Positions 20,460 to 33,410 of a stretch of DNA of 64,000 nucleotides are shown here, piece by piece. A model generated the notes under the pieces. It was not told the origin of the DNA and did no database searches. It saw only the letters and a list, made by a program, of their open reading frames with translations. Source of the DNA: Siphonodentalium dalli. Lineage: Eukaryota > Mollusca > Scaphopoda > Gadilida > Siphonodentaliidae. Numbering within the stretch: position 1 is the stretch's first letter; each line of letters begins with the position of its first letter. Location of the stretch: the NCBI GenBank assembly GCA_032622095.1, contig CP136068.1:47176443-47240442 (forward strand). The letters are read 5' to 3'. A program made the position numbers and the translations under genes.

Positions 20460-20990
20460 ATTGCTACAACTCCGGCAAAAATGGGCTGACCGAATCCAAA
20501 TTATACTCCTGGAGTGTCATGTGGCTAATCTACAAACACACACTTTGAAAACAGTCACACGACTAAAACTAAAGTTATCATCCATGCAGAAACCAAAATT
20601 ATCGGCGAATTATAATTCGACAAGGACCATAATTCAAGCAAAAATTGGTGGGCGGAACCAAAATTCGAACTTTAGCTGTACTTTGGGCTAGTAAACTCAC
20701 ACACCAAACTGCATTCCATTCAGTTCAGAATTACTAAAGTTATCATCCAGAAATGAAAATTGAGTACAAATTCCAACAAAAAGAGCCGTAACTCTGGTGA
20801 AAATTGGCGGGCGGAATCCGAATACGAATTTGACCTGTATTTACTGCTAGTAAACACACATACCAAATTTCATTCCATTCAGTTTAGACTTACTAAACTT
20901 ATCCGGAAAAGCAAAAAAACGAACGGACAGAAGGCTAGACGGATCGACAGACGGCAGAACCAATAACATAATACGTTCCGGTTTTTTTTC
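20460..20990 (+). repeat. Three-unit dispersed repeat with GACAGAC-type tail
   Basis: The phrase 'aaaattgg.gggcggaa.cc' with following CACACACCAAA and CATTCCATTCAG occurs three times (near 20475, 20640 and 20795), a period of about 155-170 bp. The unit series ends in GAACGGACAGAAGGC and GACAGACGGCAGAACC. This resembles the 3' region of mollusc dispersed retroelements or SINEs, but no reverse transcriptase or tRNA promoter is seen. Confidence 0.5.
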
Positions 20991-22217
20991 AAAACGGGCA
21001 TATAAAAACTTGCCCAGATATACGAATAAATGTTAAACTTTTATTGTTTACGAACACCCCTAAGTCACATTTTCACAGACTTTGGACTGAAAAATATTCG
21101 GTTTGAGACGAAGAAAACATCCTTAAATGCAGTTATTAAACTTTGATTTTTGAAATATATTTATTTTCTACACTTCGAATTCCTTGTGATGTCTGGTTCA
21201 CAGTGGCAACTGTCACAAAAGTAAAACAAATTCCTCCACGTGTGATGAGCGTGTCTGTTTTCACAAATAAGACATGATTACTGAATATACCTAAGTATCC
21301 GTATGCCACCCATATAACAAGATCCTCAATTATGTTTCTGACGATAATTTTCGTCATATTTTTATTCAAAACACAATTTCCGATCTGCCAAAGCCACCGC
21401 AAATTGTGACCTTGATTGACCTTTCAACCTCTGGTTATATCCACGTTGTCTTTATATATTTGCGATATACGTTGTGTTATGCTGACAAATATTCGAGGTG
21501 GATAAAATAGATCGTTTTCACAAATCTAAATCTAATAACTTTGAACTTTAAAACAATATACGCTCTGTATGCACCTGATACAGACCAATGTTACTCTGTA
21601 GTAACACAAAACTATTAGTTAAAAGGCCTCAGTGGTATAGGGTATGTGGCATGCTACGCCAGCCGTTGAGGCATGCCACATATCCCATAATATGTCAAAT
21701 ATAGCGAATTATCGAAATATGAAATACAACGAAAAAGCGAAATAGGAAAATACAGCGAAATAGCGGAATAAAAAATGCATCGAAACGACGAAATAGCGCG
21801 AATTATAGAAATAAGAAATTATTTTTATTAACTAAATAACGGAGATATTTGAAGAAGTGTTTTTGACGAAATAACGGAAATATGTGACTATTTCCATACG
21901 AAATAAGCCCATATTTACATTATTTAACATACCTTTTTTTCAGCGACACGATTTACCAGATTCATGCTCTGTATAATGTGTTTTCACTGCGGTCCAATAT
22001 CGATATATGTGAATATTTCTATCCAATTTCAACCTATTTTCACGAGGATATGTTGAAAAAAACACTACACGGCCAGCAATCCGAGTGCAAATCACCACAT
22101 TATACACGGCGTATATATGTATCGACCCTAAACATAACTACCAATGGTTTATCATAAACGTTTTATTGTACAATGTGTTCCATTTCGTACATGCAGACGG
22201 GTCCAGTCTGTTATAAT
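20991..22217. other. Non-coding stretch with a hairpin and a GCGAAATA-rich tract
   Basis: No gene is seen. GGGTATGTGGCATGC (about 21640) pairs with GCATGCCACATATCCC about 30 bp later. From about 21700 to 21910 the sequence is a degenerate run of CGAAATA / GCGAAATA units. Confidence 0.5.
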
Positions 22218-22219
22218 TA

Positions 22220-22401
22220 CAGTAATGCCCTAAGTAATCGACCCCTTAACCACGGCATAATTATGGGTAACTGTTCAGGATTTAGTCGGAAATATCGATT
22301 GTTGCCATTGAATGACAACAAGCAATATTTTCGACTAAATCCTGAAAAGTTACCCATATATTCTGCTGTGGTTAAGGGGTCGATTATTCAGGGCATTACT
22401 G
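22220..22401. mobile_element. TA-flanked MITE (Tc1/mariner type), copy 1
   Basis: Full-length 182-bp inverted-repeat element bounded by TA on both sides. It begins CAGTAATGCCCTAAGTAATC and ends in GGGCATTACTG. The arms also mirror GGATTTAGTCGGAAATA / TTTTCGACTAAATCC. A TA duplication with a CAGT start fits Tc1/mariner-derived MITEs. Confidence 0.75.
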
Positions 22402-22463
22402 TAATTTGATCAGAGGAACACGATTCCTCGCCTCAAATCAAATATTTTTTTTCAGCCCGAATC

Positions 22464-22632
22464 CGAAGAAATCGAGGATCTACAACGAGTCTCCAGTTTA
22501 TATTGCCATTTACCAAACGAGTACAGTAAACTAGGTTTGGACCGAGCCTTTGACGAGGTCCAGACCAAATTTACAGGACGAATTTGGTACATTCCTCTAT
22601 AAAATGATGACTCGTAGATCCTCGATTTCTTC
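22464..22632. repeat. Foldback element
   Basis: GAAGAAATCGAGGATCTAC with ACGAGTC at the left mirrors GACTCGTAGATCCTCGATTT at the right. The inner segments GAGTACAGTAAACTAGGTTTGG and GACGAGGTCCAGACC keep partial symmetry. Confidence 0.65.
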
Positions 22633-23230
22633 ATATTCTATTTATTACACGATCCAAAAACTTCGATGCATGTCGATAAAACATACTAAAATCAACAAAT
22701 GGGACGTGAAACTAACATCGGCGTCAATAGGGCCTGCGATGACATTTCACGTAACTATGTGTTGTTTGCCCGCGTAAAGAAATAGTCCCAGATATATAAA
22801 TAAAGACTATATTATATGACGCATTTAATGGCGTAAATTTAATGAAATAACCTTTCAAATTCTTCATTCGTTAGAGTTTTTGGACAAATATTGGAAGCCA
22901 TACATGCAGTTGTTTCAGACGTATAACGTACGGAATGTAAACAGACAACCCGGAAGCCAAAGGTCACGTTTGCGCAACAATAATACATTTTGGTACAACT
23001 GGCTCAATGCTTGTTCGTTGCATATCACAATGGGTTTATTGAAGGGCAGGGTCATGTAATAAATAGTAATATAGTGATGTCTAATTTGATAAGGCATATT
23101 TAAAAAAAAACGATTCCATTTACCCCGTCACATTATGGTCGCATGTTATAAAATCGTCCACTGCTTCTTTATTCCGAACATAGTACAATAAAGAGCTTTT
23201 GTTTCAGTGATATTGTGCGATTTATATATA

Positions 23231-23380
23231 GAATATGCAGCTAATGTCGTCGCTTAAAGTGTTTATGTCCGTGAGGGAGATTTGAGCATATATTGGGCGA
23301 GGCTCTGCCGAGTCCAATAGCTACCAAATCCGCCGAGCGGATATAAACAGTTTAAGCGACAACATTAGCTACATATTTTA
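23231..23380. repeat. Foldback element
   Basis: AGCTAATGTCGTCGCTTAAA is mirrored by TTTAAGCGACAACATTAGCT. The loop contains GGGCGAGGCTCTGCC, resembling the loop of the foldback at 19783. Confidence 0.75.
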
Positions 23381-24570
23381 TTTATCCATCGCACAAAACT
23401 TGCCTTTTGTGAAGTAAATCTGTCATTTTCCTCAGTTTCACATTCGTTATTTTGATGACGCCCTTGCATTTATTAGGTCAAGCAAACTAATTAGCATTAA
23501 TGAGGTGCAAAAACCGGAGTGCATCTTAGAGCGAAATAGTTCGTTGATTTGTTTTGTAGTTAGTCCAAGCTGGCTTTGTACTAATGGTTGATAGATGTTT
23601 TAGAGCGAAAACACATATCCGTTTACGAATTTTGTATTAATTGCGGTGAATTATGGACGATAAAAACGTCCCAAAATCACAATGGAGTCATTTAGGTCGG
23701 TTGACGTCCCTAGTTACCTGCGCAATTTGCATATGCGATTACGTCATAAAAGTAGTACTAACCTAATAAAGCTACGTTGACCTAATAAAGCTACATTGAC
23801 GTAACGTTTATTATGCAGGCTTTATGTAGGTAATAGAGGTAGTGAGGGGTGAATAAACTACGTTATTGTATCAGCAAATCATTATTATTATCGACACGTG
23901 GGGCGCGCAGTTCTTCACTTTACAAACATAAAACAAAAATCCAGGTAATATATATCTTAGCTCATACATGTTCGTTATTAAGTTATGACAGTAATATGTC
24001 AGCAATTGTGACTGTACACGTACCGACCGAAGATTGCATGATATAGGTATGTGTGAGCTGTTTTCGATCTTCGACACTGCACCCATGAAATAATCAATGT
24101 TTATCACGAAATAGGCTCACAAAAGTCTCCTAAATCAATGCAATATGATGACTTTCGCCTTCTGGTATTACATTCTTAAGAAGCAGCTATTAACTAACAT
24201 ACATACTACCGGCAGTGCATTATTTGTTCAATAGTATAGCGCTCTCTGTTATAACTATAACAATACAGTTAGTGTCTTTGTTTTGAACTGGTGCAATATG
24301 ATATCTACGGGCCAGAGTAGAGATTCGTGCATTATATGAGGCTTGACCAGCAAACATAAACACGTGTCCCACACCAGGGGTGGGGGATTATCCCTCGTCA
24401 ATAGCGAGTAATGTCTCCCATATTGCCGCGCACGGCCGAGAATGCAAAACTATCGCAGACTGTTATTCATATCAATGCTTGCTTAATTGGTACCAGAGCC
24501 CTCACGCGAGAGATAGTAACGCTGTGTTTATCGTAGGAGGACCCCCTGCTACCGACAGAAATAATTATCT
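23381..24570. other. Upstream non-coding region of the RLC gene
   Basis: No gene is seen. It contains a tandem CCTAATAAAGCTAC(A/G)TTGA pair near 23761 and an E-box CACGTG at 24361-24366 about 250 bp before the proposed distal start site. The E-box is a plausible but unproven control element. Confidence 0.4.
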
Positions 24571-24573
24571 ACC

Positions 24574-24648
24574 TATATAAAGAGTTGGTATAGAAGGAAC
24601 TGCGATCAGTCGGAATTCTCATCTCAAGGAACACAGGTCTAGCCGTCG
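24574..24648 (+). promoter_or_regulatory. Distal core promoter and non-coding first exon of the RLC gene
   Basis: TATAAA at 24576-24581 stands 32 bp before the A of TCAGTC (A at 24608), an ideal TATA-initiator spacing. The short putative exon 24608-24648 ends at GTCG followed by GTAGGT, a usable donor. The first coding exon has an acceptor upstream of its ATG, so a 5' non-coding exon must exist, and no competing plus-strand gene is seen between here and 35820. The link is inference and needs transcript data. Confidence 0.45.
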
Positions 24649-24849
24649 GTAGGTAATATTCTACACTATTTTTCGGGATTTATAATAACAATTGTGTGAT
24701 ATTCTACGTGTGAGTTAGCAATTTTAAAACAGTTTTCAAATTGTGTTTGGATTTTTTTTTCTGTAATTTTTATACATGTATATGTCGTTGTTGATGCTTC
24801 TTAAAAACAATTCTACATATGGCATAATTTATAAGAAAGTCTGAATGTT

Positions 24850-24853
<4 letters not shown>

Positions 24854-24938
<85 letters not shown>
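24854..24938. repeat. (TA)n(TG)n microsatellite
   Basis: TA repeat of over 70 bp passing into TG. It lies in the presumed 5' intron of the RLC gene. Confidence 0.95.
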
Positions 24939-25629
24939 CACGTTCCTACATATACATGATTCAAAAGTTAAATATTTATGTGACTATTTTATTGGATTAA
25001 CTTTAGATGTTGATATGATCATTAATGGCGACATTCACTAGTGTAATACTTTTCTCTAAATTCGGAGCGATTGTGTCGGCAATGCAAGACTGATAACTGA
25101 GTTGGATTAATATACATTTTGTTCAAATTGATTAAAATATATATCCCAATTTAAAGCTGATCGCTGGTGAATGTTTTTTTACTTCTTCGATTTCCTATTA
25201 TTTTTTTTTAAACACTGATTAGCTTGTGCAGACGACAAGGACAAACTTCATTGTTGCTTTCTTTTAAATTAATTAAACTCATTAAACGCATAACCAGTAC
25301 CTCCAGCAAATATAAAATTCTGCATTTGACAAGAGTATAAGAGGTACTGTGGCAAATGATGCGGACATCTAAATTGTTGGCAATACACATGTATATAAAG
25401 GCTGTGTTGCTAACACATGAACTACATAACAGGCACATATGCTTGACTAAGTATGCATTTATTTTTAAAGTACTAACATAATATGTGATTGTTTTAAAAC
25501 TAAGTTTCGGTGGACGGATTTATATTCCATATAGACTTCCCATTCTCGTGCCATCGCGCTATAGTGTTAATTGTCGCGGGGCACCTCAGGGGGCACTTCC
25601 TGCATATAATTAGATTTCTTGTGAGTGAC

Positions 25630-25686
25630 TATATATATCGGAGCTGTACCATCGCTACCCTCACTCTTTCTTTCTCTGCAGTACAG
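25630..25686 (+). promoter_or_regulatory. Proximal core promoter and non-coding first exon of the RLC gene
   Basis: TATATATA at 25630-25638 is followed, about 31 bp later, by the initiator-like TCACTCT (A at 25663). The tiny putative exon 25663-25686 ends in CAG followed by GTAAGT, a consensus donor. This is as good a first exon as the distal one, so the gene may have two promoters. Without RNA data either could be false. Confidence 0.4.
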
Positions 25687-28600
25687 GTAAGTGTTCGCGT
25701 CGTTAATTATCGGATGTGGGTGTGTGTTGTTAACACTCGGCGAGCCGATACCAGATGCTTTAATTTGTTCCATAATATGGCATTTTGTACTTCGATTAAA
25801 ACAAGAAACTGGATATCAAGTACCGTTGATTCTTGGAGGTGTTGATGTTTTTGTTAACACTCGGAGAACCGCCCTAAGTTAATTGACAATTTAAATGATT
25901 TATTTCTTGTGGCACTTTGCATTTCTATTAAAATATCGTTTTAACATTATTTTTCTGATGTGTGATGTTTATTGTTAACAAATTTTGACGAGTCCGTCTT
26001 GAATATTTAATTCATCGGACAATACATGCATATACTTATAACAAGAATATGGATACAGGATTCCCAAAATGTACTTACTTCTGACATTGAACAATCGGAT
26101 ACTCAATGCGTAACACACGTATTTCAATCATCGTCAAGACGTGCTGATATTTATGCAATTGTGAGCACATATTTGAAGTAAAGACGCAGTAATTTGGTAA
26201 CCTTTCGACCAAAGTGTATTTATTTTTAATAAATACTGTTCTGCTAAGAAAACCACTGTATTCACTGAAGATGCCCGATAACAAATCTTGTTCATATCAC
26301 CCCGCTAAATATACCTGCAAATGAATATAAATGGATGAGGTCCAATACATGGGAATTCTTTTTAATGTATTTACCTTTATTATGCAATGTTCGTTGCCTT
26401 TCCCTTCCGACGGGATTACCCGAATTATAGTCACACGTGGATAAATTCGCCGTGTCGGATTTACAGTTCGAGGAAAGGATTACTTTAATTTATCTGGTTA
26501 GCTGTGTTATTATCGGATTATCGTGGATGTATTATTAACACGAAACTATATATAATACCACGTACACGCCATTCGAAACCAAGGATATTACGACACTAAA
26601 ATATTTCATGTTTCACTGACCTTGCGGACACCCGTGATACATTCTTGTAAAGTTCTTCGATGTTGACGAACCTATGTGTCCCATGGCGACCATCAAAATT
26701 CCCCATATCGTGTCCATGATTTTGTTTTTATGATGATGGAATTATGGAATTAACCTCACTTAAAATTGCTTCTTACCGGTCAGGTTCCGAGATTAAAATA
26801 GGTCGAACAATACGTGAACTACTTGCTTACGGACTATATACATGTAATGACACACGAGGGTGTAATTTAGACAAATCTGGTCTTGACTGCATGTAACAAT
26901 ACTAAGAGCTTTAAATGTTACCAAATTCCTGATATGGTAGAAATAAAGAGCGTTTTGTAGACTAATTTCGGGCAAATGTCAGTAAACTGTTTAATATATG
27001 GTATTACATAAATCTTACTGTGAATATTTTACACGTGAAGAGTGTGAATTTTATAAGTAGTTTGTCGTTCAAATATTGGCACCCTACAGCCCTCTACGAC
27101 GCACTGCTTGTTCATTTGTCATTCAAACTTACCAGGGTGTGAACGTACGCTTGATCGCTAAACAGCGAGTCGATTCAATTCAATTCAATGATTTATTCAT
27201 TCAAAACGTCAAATATGACATAATAGAGCGTGGTGGAATACAACTGAACAGTGCATATCATTTCTGTGCAAAAATACAAAAGAGGTGCGCGGTGAAAATT
27301 ACACATATGTTAATAAAGCAGTTGATTGAGAGCAGCCCGTAGTTGTGCAGATATCGGATTTTAATGTATTACGTATATAGTATGCATACGTATAGTATAT
27401 ACGTATACAGGAGTTTTTGAATAAATTCAGGACCCGTCTGATGAATACAGAAAGGTTTGCAGTTAAAAGTTCGCTTAATTTTATGGTATTTGGTATACAA
27501 TAATAGTATTTGTGTATGTATTGCGTGCAAGATTATAGAGCGTGTCGTCATTCAATAGGCTGTTCAGCGAATTGTAATTTATGTCATACTCAGCATAGGT
27601 GTTCAGAGTTTAAAGTCAATTATAACGTGAAACACCTAGCTCAACTATATATATATAGCTACATAGTGCATAAACAATTTTGAGAATTTCAAACTGGAAA
27701 ATAGACTGGTGACATATTTTATTTAATTCCCCAGCCAATATTATGTGTAAAGTGTGTGGTGTGGATGCGTTATGGCTACTTAGACCACTCGTATACTCAT
27801 GAGGAAGTTGGAAAAATGCCCTCTGCATTCTGGAAATGGGTGCCCATTTTTTGTTGAATTATCCAACATTTAAAACAGTTGAGTTTCATACTGATCATAT
27901 CAGTATGGAGATCAGAAAAGTTGTAGTCAATTGGCTCCAAAAGGTTGTTGGAAATGTAATCTATCTCGCCGAGGTGGAACAAAGCCATGTACTGTCAGTT
28001 TATTGCCCTTTAAATTTAATTGCTTTTCGCGTTGGATGAGCCATAAACATGCAGGGAGTAGCCTGTTAAATGCCAGCATGGGGCCATAATGTGAGGTAAA
28101 CCAATTTTAGTAAAACAGCAGGCCATAGCAATTACCCACATTGTTGAAACGTGTGCGACTATATGTTCGCAAATGATCGGTCGCGAAATTGTGTAACGCA
28201 TTAATGTGCCTCTATAAAATTATCTCCGTTCTAATAATGATTTGTCGAACAAAGGTGGGAACATTTTTATTTATTGAGTAAATAAATATAAGAAGATGAG
28301 ACAGACAGACGCAGAGCACAAACATTAGAGTAACGATACGTTGAGACGCATACTATTTTTGCGCTCACACATTCTTTGTCCTGAATTAGTTTATTCCGGT
28401 TTTCAAACCAAGCCTTCACTGCTAAACGTCAGTTAATCGGAAATATTGTTTTTTTTTCCGCACGCTAGATAAGCCGGAGACGAATGCGCTACAATAATGT
28501 AACAATTCAATTAGATTAAATTTATTTCTGTTAATCGATATGCAGATATTACAGACAAAATATATATGACATCAAAATATTCAATTATGACACATAACAA

Positions 28601-29729
28601 CAATAAATTTCACACGAGCAATACATGAGTGATTAGATATTTGGTAAGTTTCCGTTCGGGAGATGATTTCAGGTAGAGTGGGCGGTTATGATCAGGGATG
28701 TAGGTATTTTTTTTTTTAAATAGGGGTGGGTAAATGGAATATCAGTGTTATAGCGCTCGCCTGCATATATGCGGGGAAACTCATACACACAACGTGCCTC
28801 CAAAACAAGGTTAATACAATAGTACATTGCTGTACATGCAGGTGTTGACGGAAAGAAAGACTTCATCTTTAATTATAGGAGTAACTGAGTGCCTTCCGCT
28901 GAATTATAGTTTCCATTCTGAGAAACATACGTTACGCCAAATCCATAGACTCAAACATACGCATCCCAGAGTTAAGGGATTAAGGTGGAAACGTGTCTAC
29001 GATATTGCAATGCGAATTATAACCATACGTCTATGACTCTTCAATTAGTTGCGATTACGTGTAACTCCACACTACTTGGCCAAATCCCCTATAAGCTCTG
29101 TATAAGAAATAAATTACCAAATCATACTTTCTCTTGTATATTACCAGTATTGGCACGGATGGTGCTGTATTTTTCCCATCCTGTCTGCATTCGCTTTTAT
29201 CGAGAAATTTGTGCCAAAAATACCGTGCTATCATCGTCGCATTATTTCATCGAATTTAATACTTTATGCTTTACTAAGAAACCCATTACGTACGCCAATA
29301 TAAAGTAAATTACGCAACGCTTTATCTCTTGCTAGTCGATTGCGATTAAATTGCCTTGTTCAAATTCCGTGTACAATCGCTGTTGGCATGTTGATAGATC
29401 TGATTTTGAGACTTAGTTTCGAAGTCAGTTCACATTAATGGTATCGCTAAATATACAGGGCCCATACAGTTACGTACACACCATGGAATTTCTCCGGGAA
29501 ATTTTCCGAAAATAATTTTCAAATGGCTATTCTTTGCGCACCAGCAATACTAGGGACATATGGCTAAAGATATATGGCTATGTATTATTAACTTGTGGGA
29601 TACTCGCATTTCTCTAAACTTGTAATTTACATTTGCATAATTTATATTATACTTGCAATGGAGCCGACGGCAATTGGTACGATATATATATAACTGATAT
29701 GGGCGCATTAATTTAAGCATATACTGGTT

Positions 29730-30160
29730 ACACTATAGAGACTTCAATATACCCCCAGGCAGGCAGATATAGATACAACCATTCCGTCGTATAGGTTGAT
29801 TAAACTGCGTGGGATATATACTACACTATAGAGTAACTAACAGTTATACACAAGCATGTCGATCTTATGATGGTTAAACTGCATGGTGTACAACAAACGC
29901 CAGTTATACGCGCGCTATTCTGCATTATGGTGGTGAACAATTAAACTACATAACATACCATAGGCCTCATATAACTATATAGTTATATATATGATGCACG
30001 CGCGGACGATGCGAGTGCCCATTCTACTTTGGAGTGGTTAAACTACAAAATATATAATACGTCTCGAATTACTATAATTAATACAAGCGACCACTCCGCC
30101 GTAGCATGGTTAAACCATAGAACGTATAATACGCCTGGAATAACTGGCAGTTTTGTACCT
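29730..30160 (+). repeat. Degenerate tandem repeat, unit about 80-85 bp
   Basis: GGTTAAACTACA, ATGGTTAAACTGCATGG and ATGGTTAAACCATAGAACG recur, each followed by a run such as TATAATACG and a GCCAGTTAT / ACTGGCAG motif. At least four diverged units. Confidence 0.45.
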
Positions 30161-30997
30161 AATTTCCCCCAACAACAGGCGTGTGTCTTTCATCTGGTTA
30201 CGGCCGCTGGGTCTTCACAGATGAGCTTTCCATATCTTAGACTTTACCTGGCAACACAAGGTATCAGGTATCTGAAGCGAGAATTGTTTCTATCTTGCTA
30301 CTAATCAACATCCTGGCAGTAGGTACAATCTACACACAAACTCAATTCACAGACGGTGGCGGCTGTACCACGATGGTTCGTGATGTAGTTGTAACGTTGG
30401 ACCAAGTGATTCAGACACCCAAGTACAAGAAAACCATAGTCAGAAATGGTAACGCCCTCTAGATAATATTATTAGGCACATTATAATATAAAAAATATAT
30501 AATGGTTTCATGAATGCACCACCTCCGAATTCCGTTAAAACTATACCAACCCTTCAAATTATAAAAAAAACTGCGGCTTATTACTGCAGGTTTCTCATTC
30601 ACCACACCAGAAAGCCTCTAAATTCGGACCAAACATATTATAATCGGATTAAATACACACCCAATACTTCGCAATACAACCTTTATGTTATATTCCAACT
30701 GAGACATACCTCATCAGAAAAATTAGCTGTTATATTATGTATTGTGTTCCGAAAATAAAATCTCAAGAGTGGCCCAGCCATTCTTCATACCTAAACAACG
30801 AAAGCAATTAACGCGGTCATAAAAGTTACATACTGCAATAATGAGACATCCGCGAAGAATCATCCGCGAAAACCGGAAATGTGTTGTCGTGCAAGATATC
30901 GCAATCATTATAACTCAAATGATACGGTCATATCAGCCTTACTACTATTTCATAAAATAACTCGCATCGAGTGAAACCCGAAATGTGTTGTCGTGCC

Positions 30998-31073
30998 ATA
31001 TTTCTGACTACATCCTGAAAAGTTACCCATAATTCTGCTGTGGTTAAGCAGTCGATTACTTAGGGCATTACTG
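30998..31073 (+). mobile_element. TA-flanked MITE, half copy
   Basis: Only the right half is present: CTGAAAAGTTACCCATAATT to GGGCATTACTG, followed by TA. It is the same half type found in the Polinton arms. Confidence 0.65.
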
Positions 31074-31579
31074 TATGTCCTAATGGAACTTGAGTCAATA
31101 CGTATTTAGTGTGGAAAAGGTTAAACCAAAAATCATTGTTACATATACCAATACAGAGCGTTAGTCATTTCCTAATATGGCAACAATAAAGAGCGTTTAT
31201 CTCGCTTCTTTGAAGTAAGTTGAAAATGGTTGATATGACTTCTACGACGGTAACCCATGTTTGGCATATAGAGTACGCGTAACAGTACCGGTATATCAAG
31301 TGAAATACTACTATCTTTATCTTGAACCTTTGCTGCATCTGGTTTTATGATCAACGTATGCAATTGAGTTGAATCTCGGCACAGTGACTGTCAAATAGCT
31401 ACGCCATATCACGATGCTGACAGGTCTACGGGTGGATTAGAGACATGTTCATTACACACGATAAACACACCAATACAGGTAGAATCAAGTCAGTCAAACC
31501 ACCGACCTCCTGAAAGCAATAGTTGACAAACGAACCGGGTAACCTCTCCTGTGGGCTTGTCAATGACACATATAACGTT

Positions 31580-31830
31580 CTCCCGAAAATACGCACATTA
31601 TCAGCTTATAATATAACTTGTTTTATGTAGCTAATCTCCTGAGAATAGCCTCATTTTGAGTCAATGTGCTGAAAATGAGAGCGTTTTAGCATGTTATCGA
31701 CTCATTTTGATGCGATTCTAAGATGATTATGCGTCGACAATAACACAAAGAAGACAACTCACGACGTTTCAGGTATACGATCTTCAACATATGTTTTCAC
31801 TGTGGCCCGCGCCATAAAACGAAATAACTG
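31580..31830 (-). repeat. Dispersed repeat, copy opposite to 39229-39480
   Basis: CGCACATTATCAGCTTATAA at the left and CGCCATAAAACGAAATAAC at the right are found in reverse complement at 39229-39480 (ATTTCGTTTTATGGCGCG and TATAAGCAGATAATGTGCG), with similar text between. Confidence 0.7.
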
Positions 31831-32836
31831 GCTCCATTATCTGCTTATTTCATAATCAGATTTTTAATTAAACTATGTACCTATTTCACTTAATAGGTCG
31901 ATCATGTGTGTATATGCTCGAGGATATGCTGCAATGACAAATAATCATGTACGATATATTATTATAATGAATGTATATGTTCACAAATGCGATCTTCTCT
32001 TTGACAAAACCAAACAATAATATTTGCATGGCCTTGTTGATGCTCACCCGACACATGTTTGCGGCTATATTGTTGTTGGAACATAATATACCCCTGACTG
32101 ATTTTGCCCATCATATGGCGGGAGAAGTGGTGAAGTTATTATTATTATTAGTTAGCTATCTTCTGGCGTTGGAAGTGGATGGGGATCGGGTATTCCTCGG
32201 ATAGCAGCATATGTTCGTATAATTAACGTAGCTTAGACTCTATCATTGGCAGCCGTCAAAGGAGCACTATTCATTAAGTCAGGGGTATTTTGAGTATGCG
32301 ATAAATCTGTAACGAGTAGACAACACTGCGTGATTCATATATTCAGCTATCATGTATCATGCTACCATGTTAATGGGCCACACAAAACCTCTATGAACAC
32401 TATACATGTATATACACAATTTGATGTGCACTATACATACACAAGTTCACGAGTATATATACATACAGCCTGCACATGTTGTACAATCAGCAACGGCGGA
32501 GCTGGACTGATTCCCACACATATACACATAACGTTTAATAGATATATTAATATTGGCGTGTGATGCAACAAACTAAGGGTTCATTCATATATGAGCACAT
32601 GTGTCGATAAATTATAGACACAAATGACCATAACGCAGGGACTTGGATCAAGGATGATATCTCCATCGGTAATATTATGGCGATAAAAAAGTCAATGACT
32701 TTATAGGCATTGTTACATTAATTATATTGGCAACACTGCACCACCACCTGTGCAACATTATAGGGAAGTCAACTTTAATTAAATAAAATATGTTCTGATA
32801 ACTGGGGGGTACAGTATTCATCGCGGTCATCTGTTT

Positions 32837-33118
32837 CAATATACACAATGCAACGACCCTGGTGCAATATACACAATGCAACGACCCCGGTGCAATATAC
32901 ACAATGCAACGCCCCTGGTGCAATATACACAATGCAACGACCCTGGTGCAATATACACAATGCAACGACCCTGGTGCATAATACACAATGCAACGACCCT
33001 GGTGCAATATACACAATGAAACGACCCTGGTGCAATATACACAATGCAACTACCCTGGTGCAATATACACAATACAACGACCCTGGTGCAATATACACAA
33101 TGCGACGACCCTGGTGCA
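32837..33118 (+). repeat. 28-bp minisatellite, about 10 units
   Basis: Unit of 28 bp made of CAATATACACAATGCAACG and ACCCTGGTG, ten nearly identical copies. Because 28 is not a multiple of three, every frame stays open for a while, which produces the cysteine-rich spurious ORFs here. Confidence 0.95.
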
Positions 33119-33209
33119 AACATTTTGTAGGTATCTAGTTTAAAACTTGATTTAACAATGTATTTACTAAATACTCATTGATGAGTAAATGTAGTTACCT
33201 TAGGAATTG

Positions 33210-33410
33210 TTCAGGCAATGAGTTCAACAAACGATAGTCATTTGTTGAACTTATTATCTGAACATTTCCAACCAATGAATACAAATTATGCAGCACTAGT
33301 AATATCTTCTGGTTATACTGTCGTCTGATGATTTATCAGAACACCCCTCCAAATGAATTATAAACATTTCCATACTTTTATGAATTAATGGGATAATTCA
33401 TCACATTAAG
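33210..33410 (+). repeat. Diverged dispersed repeat, copy 1 (copy 2 at 36100-36300)
   Basis: Shared blocks in the same order: TTCAACAAACGA, TGAACATTTCC, ACCAATG, CTCCAAATGAAT and TGGGATAAT / GAGATAATCCA. The repeat is of moderate identity, and its family is not recognised. Confidence 0.5.

Noticed and set aside
32675-33138. Cys-rich ORFs of 95-124 codons on both strands
   Set aside because: All arise from the 28-bp minisatellite, which keeps several frames open.
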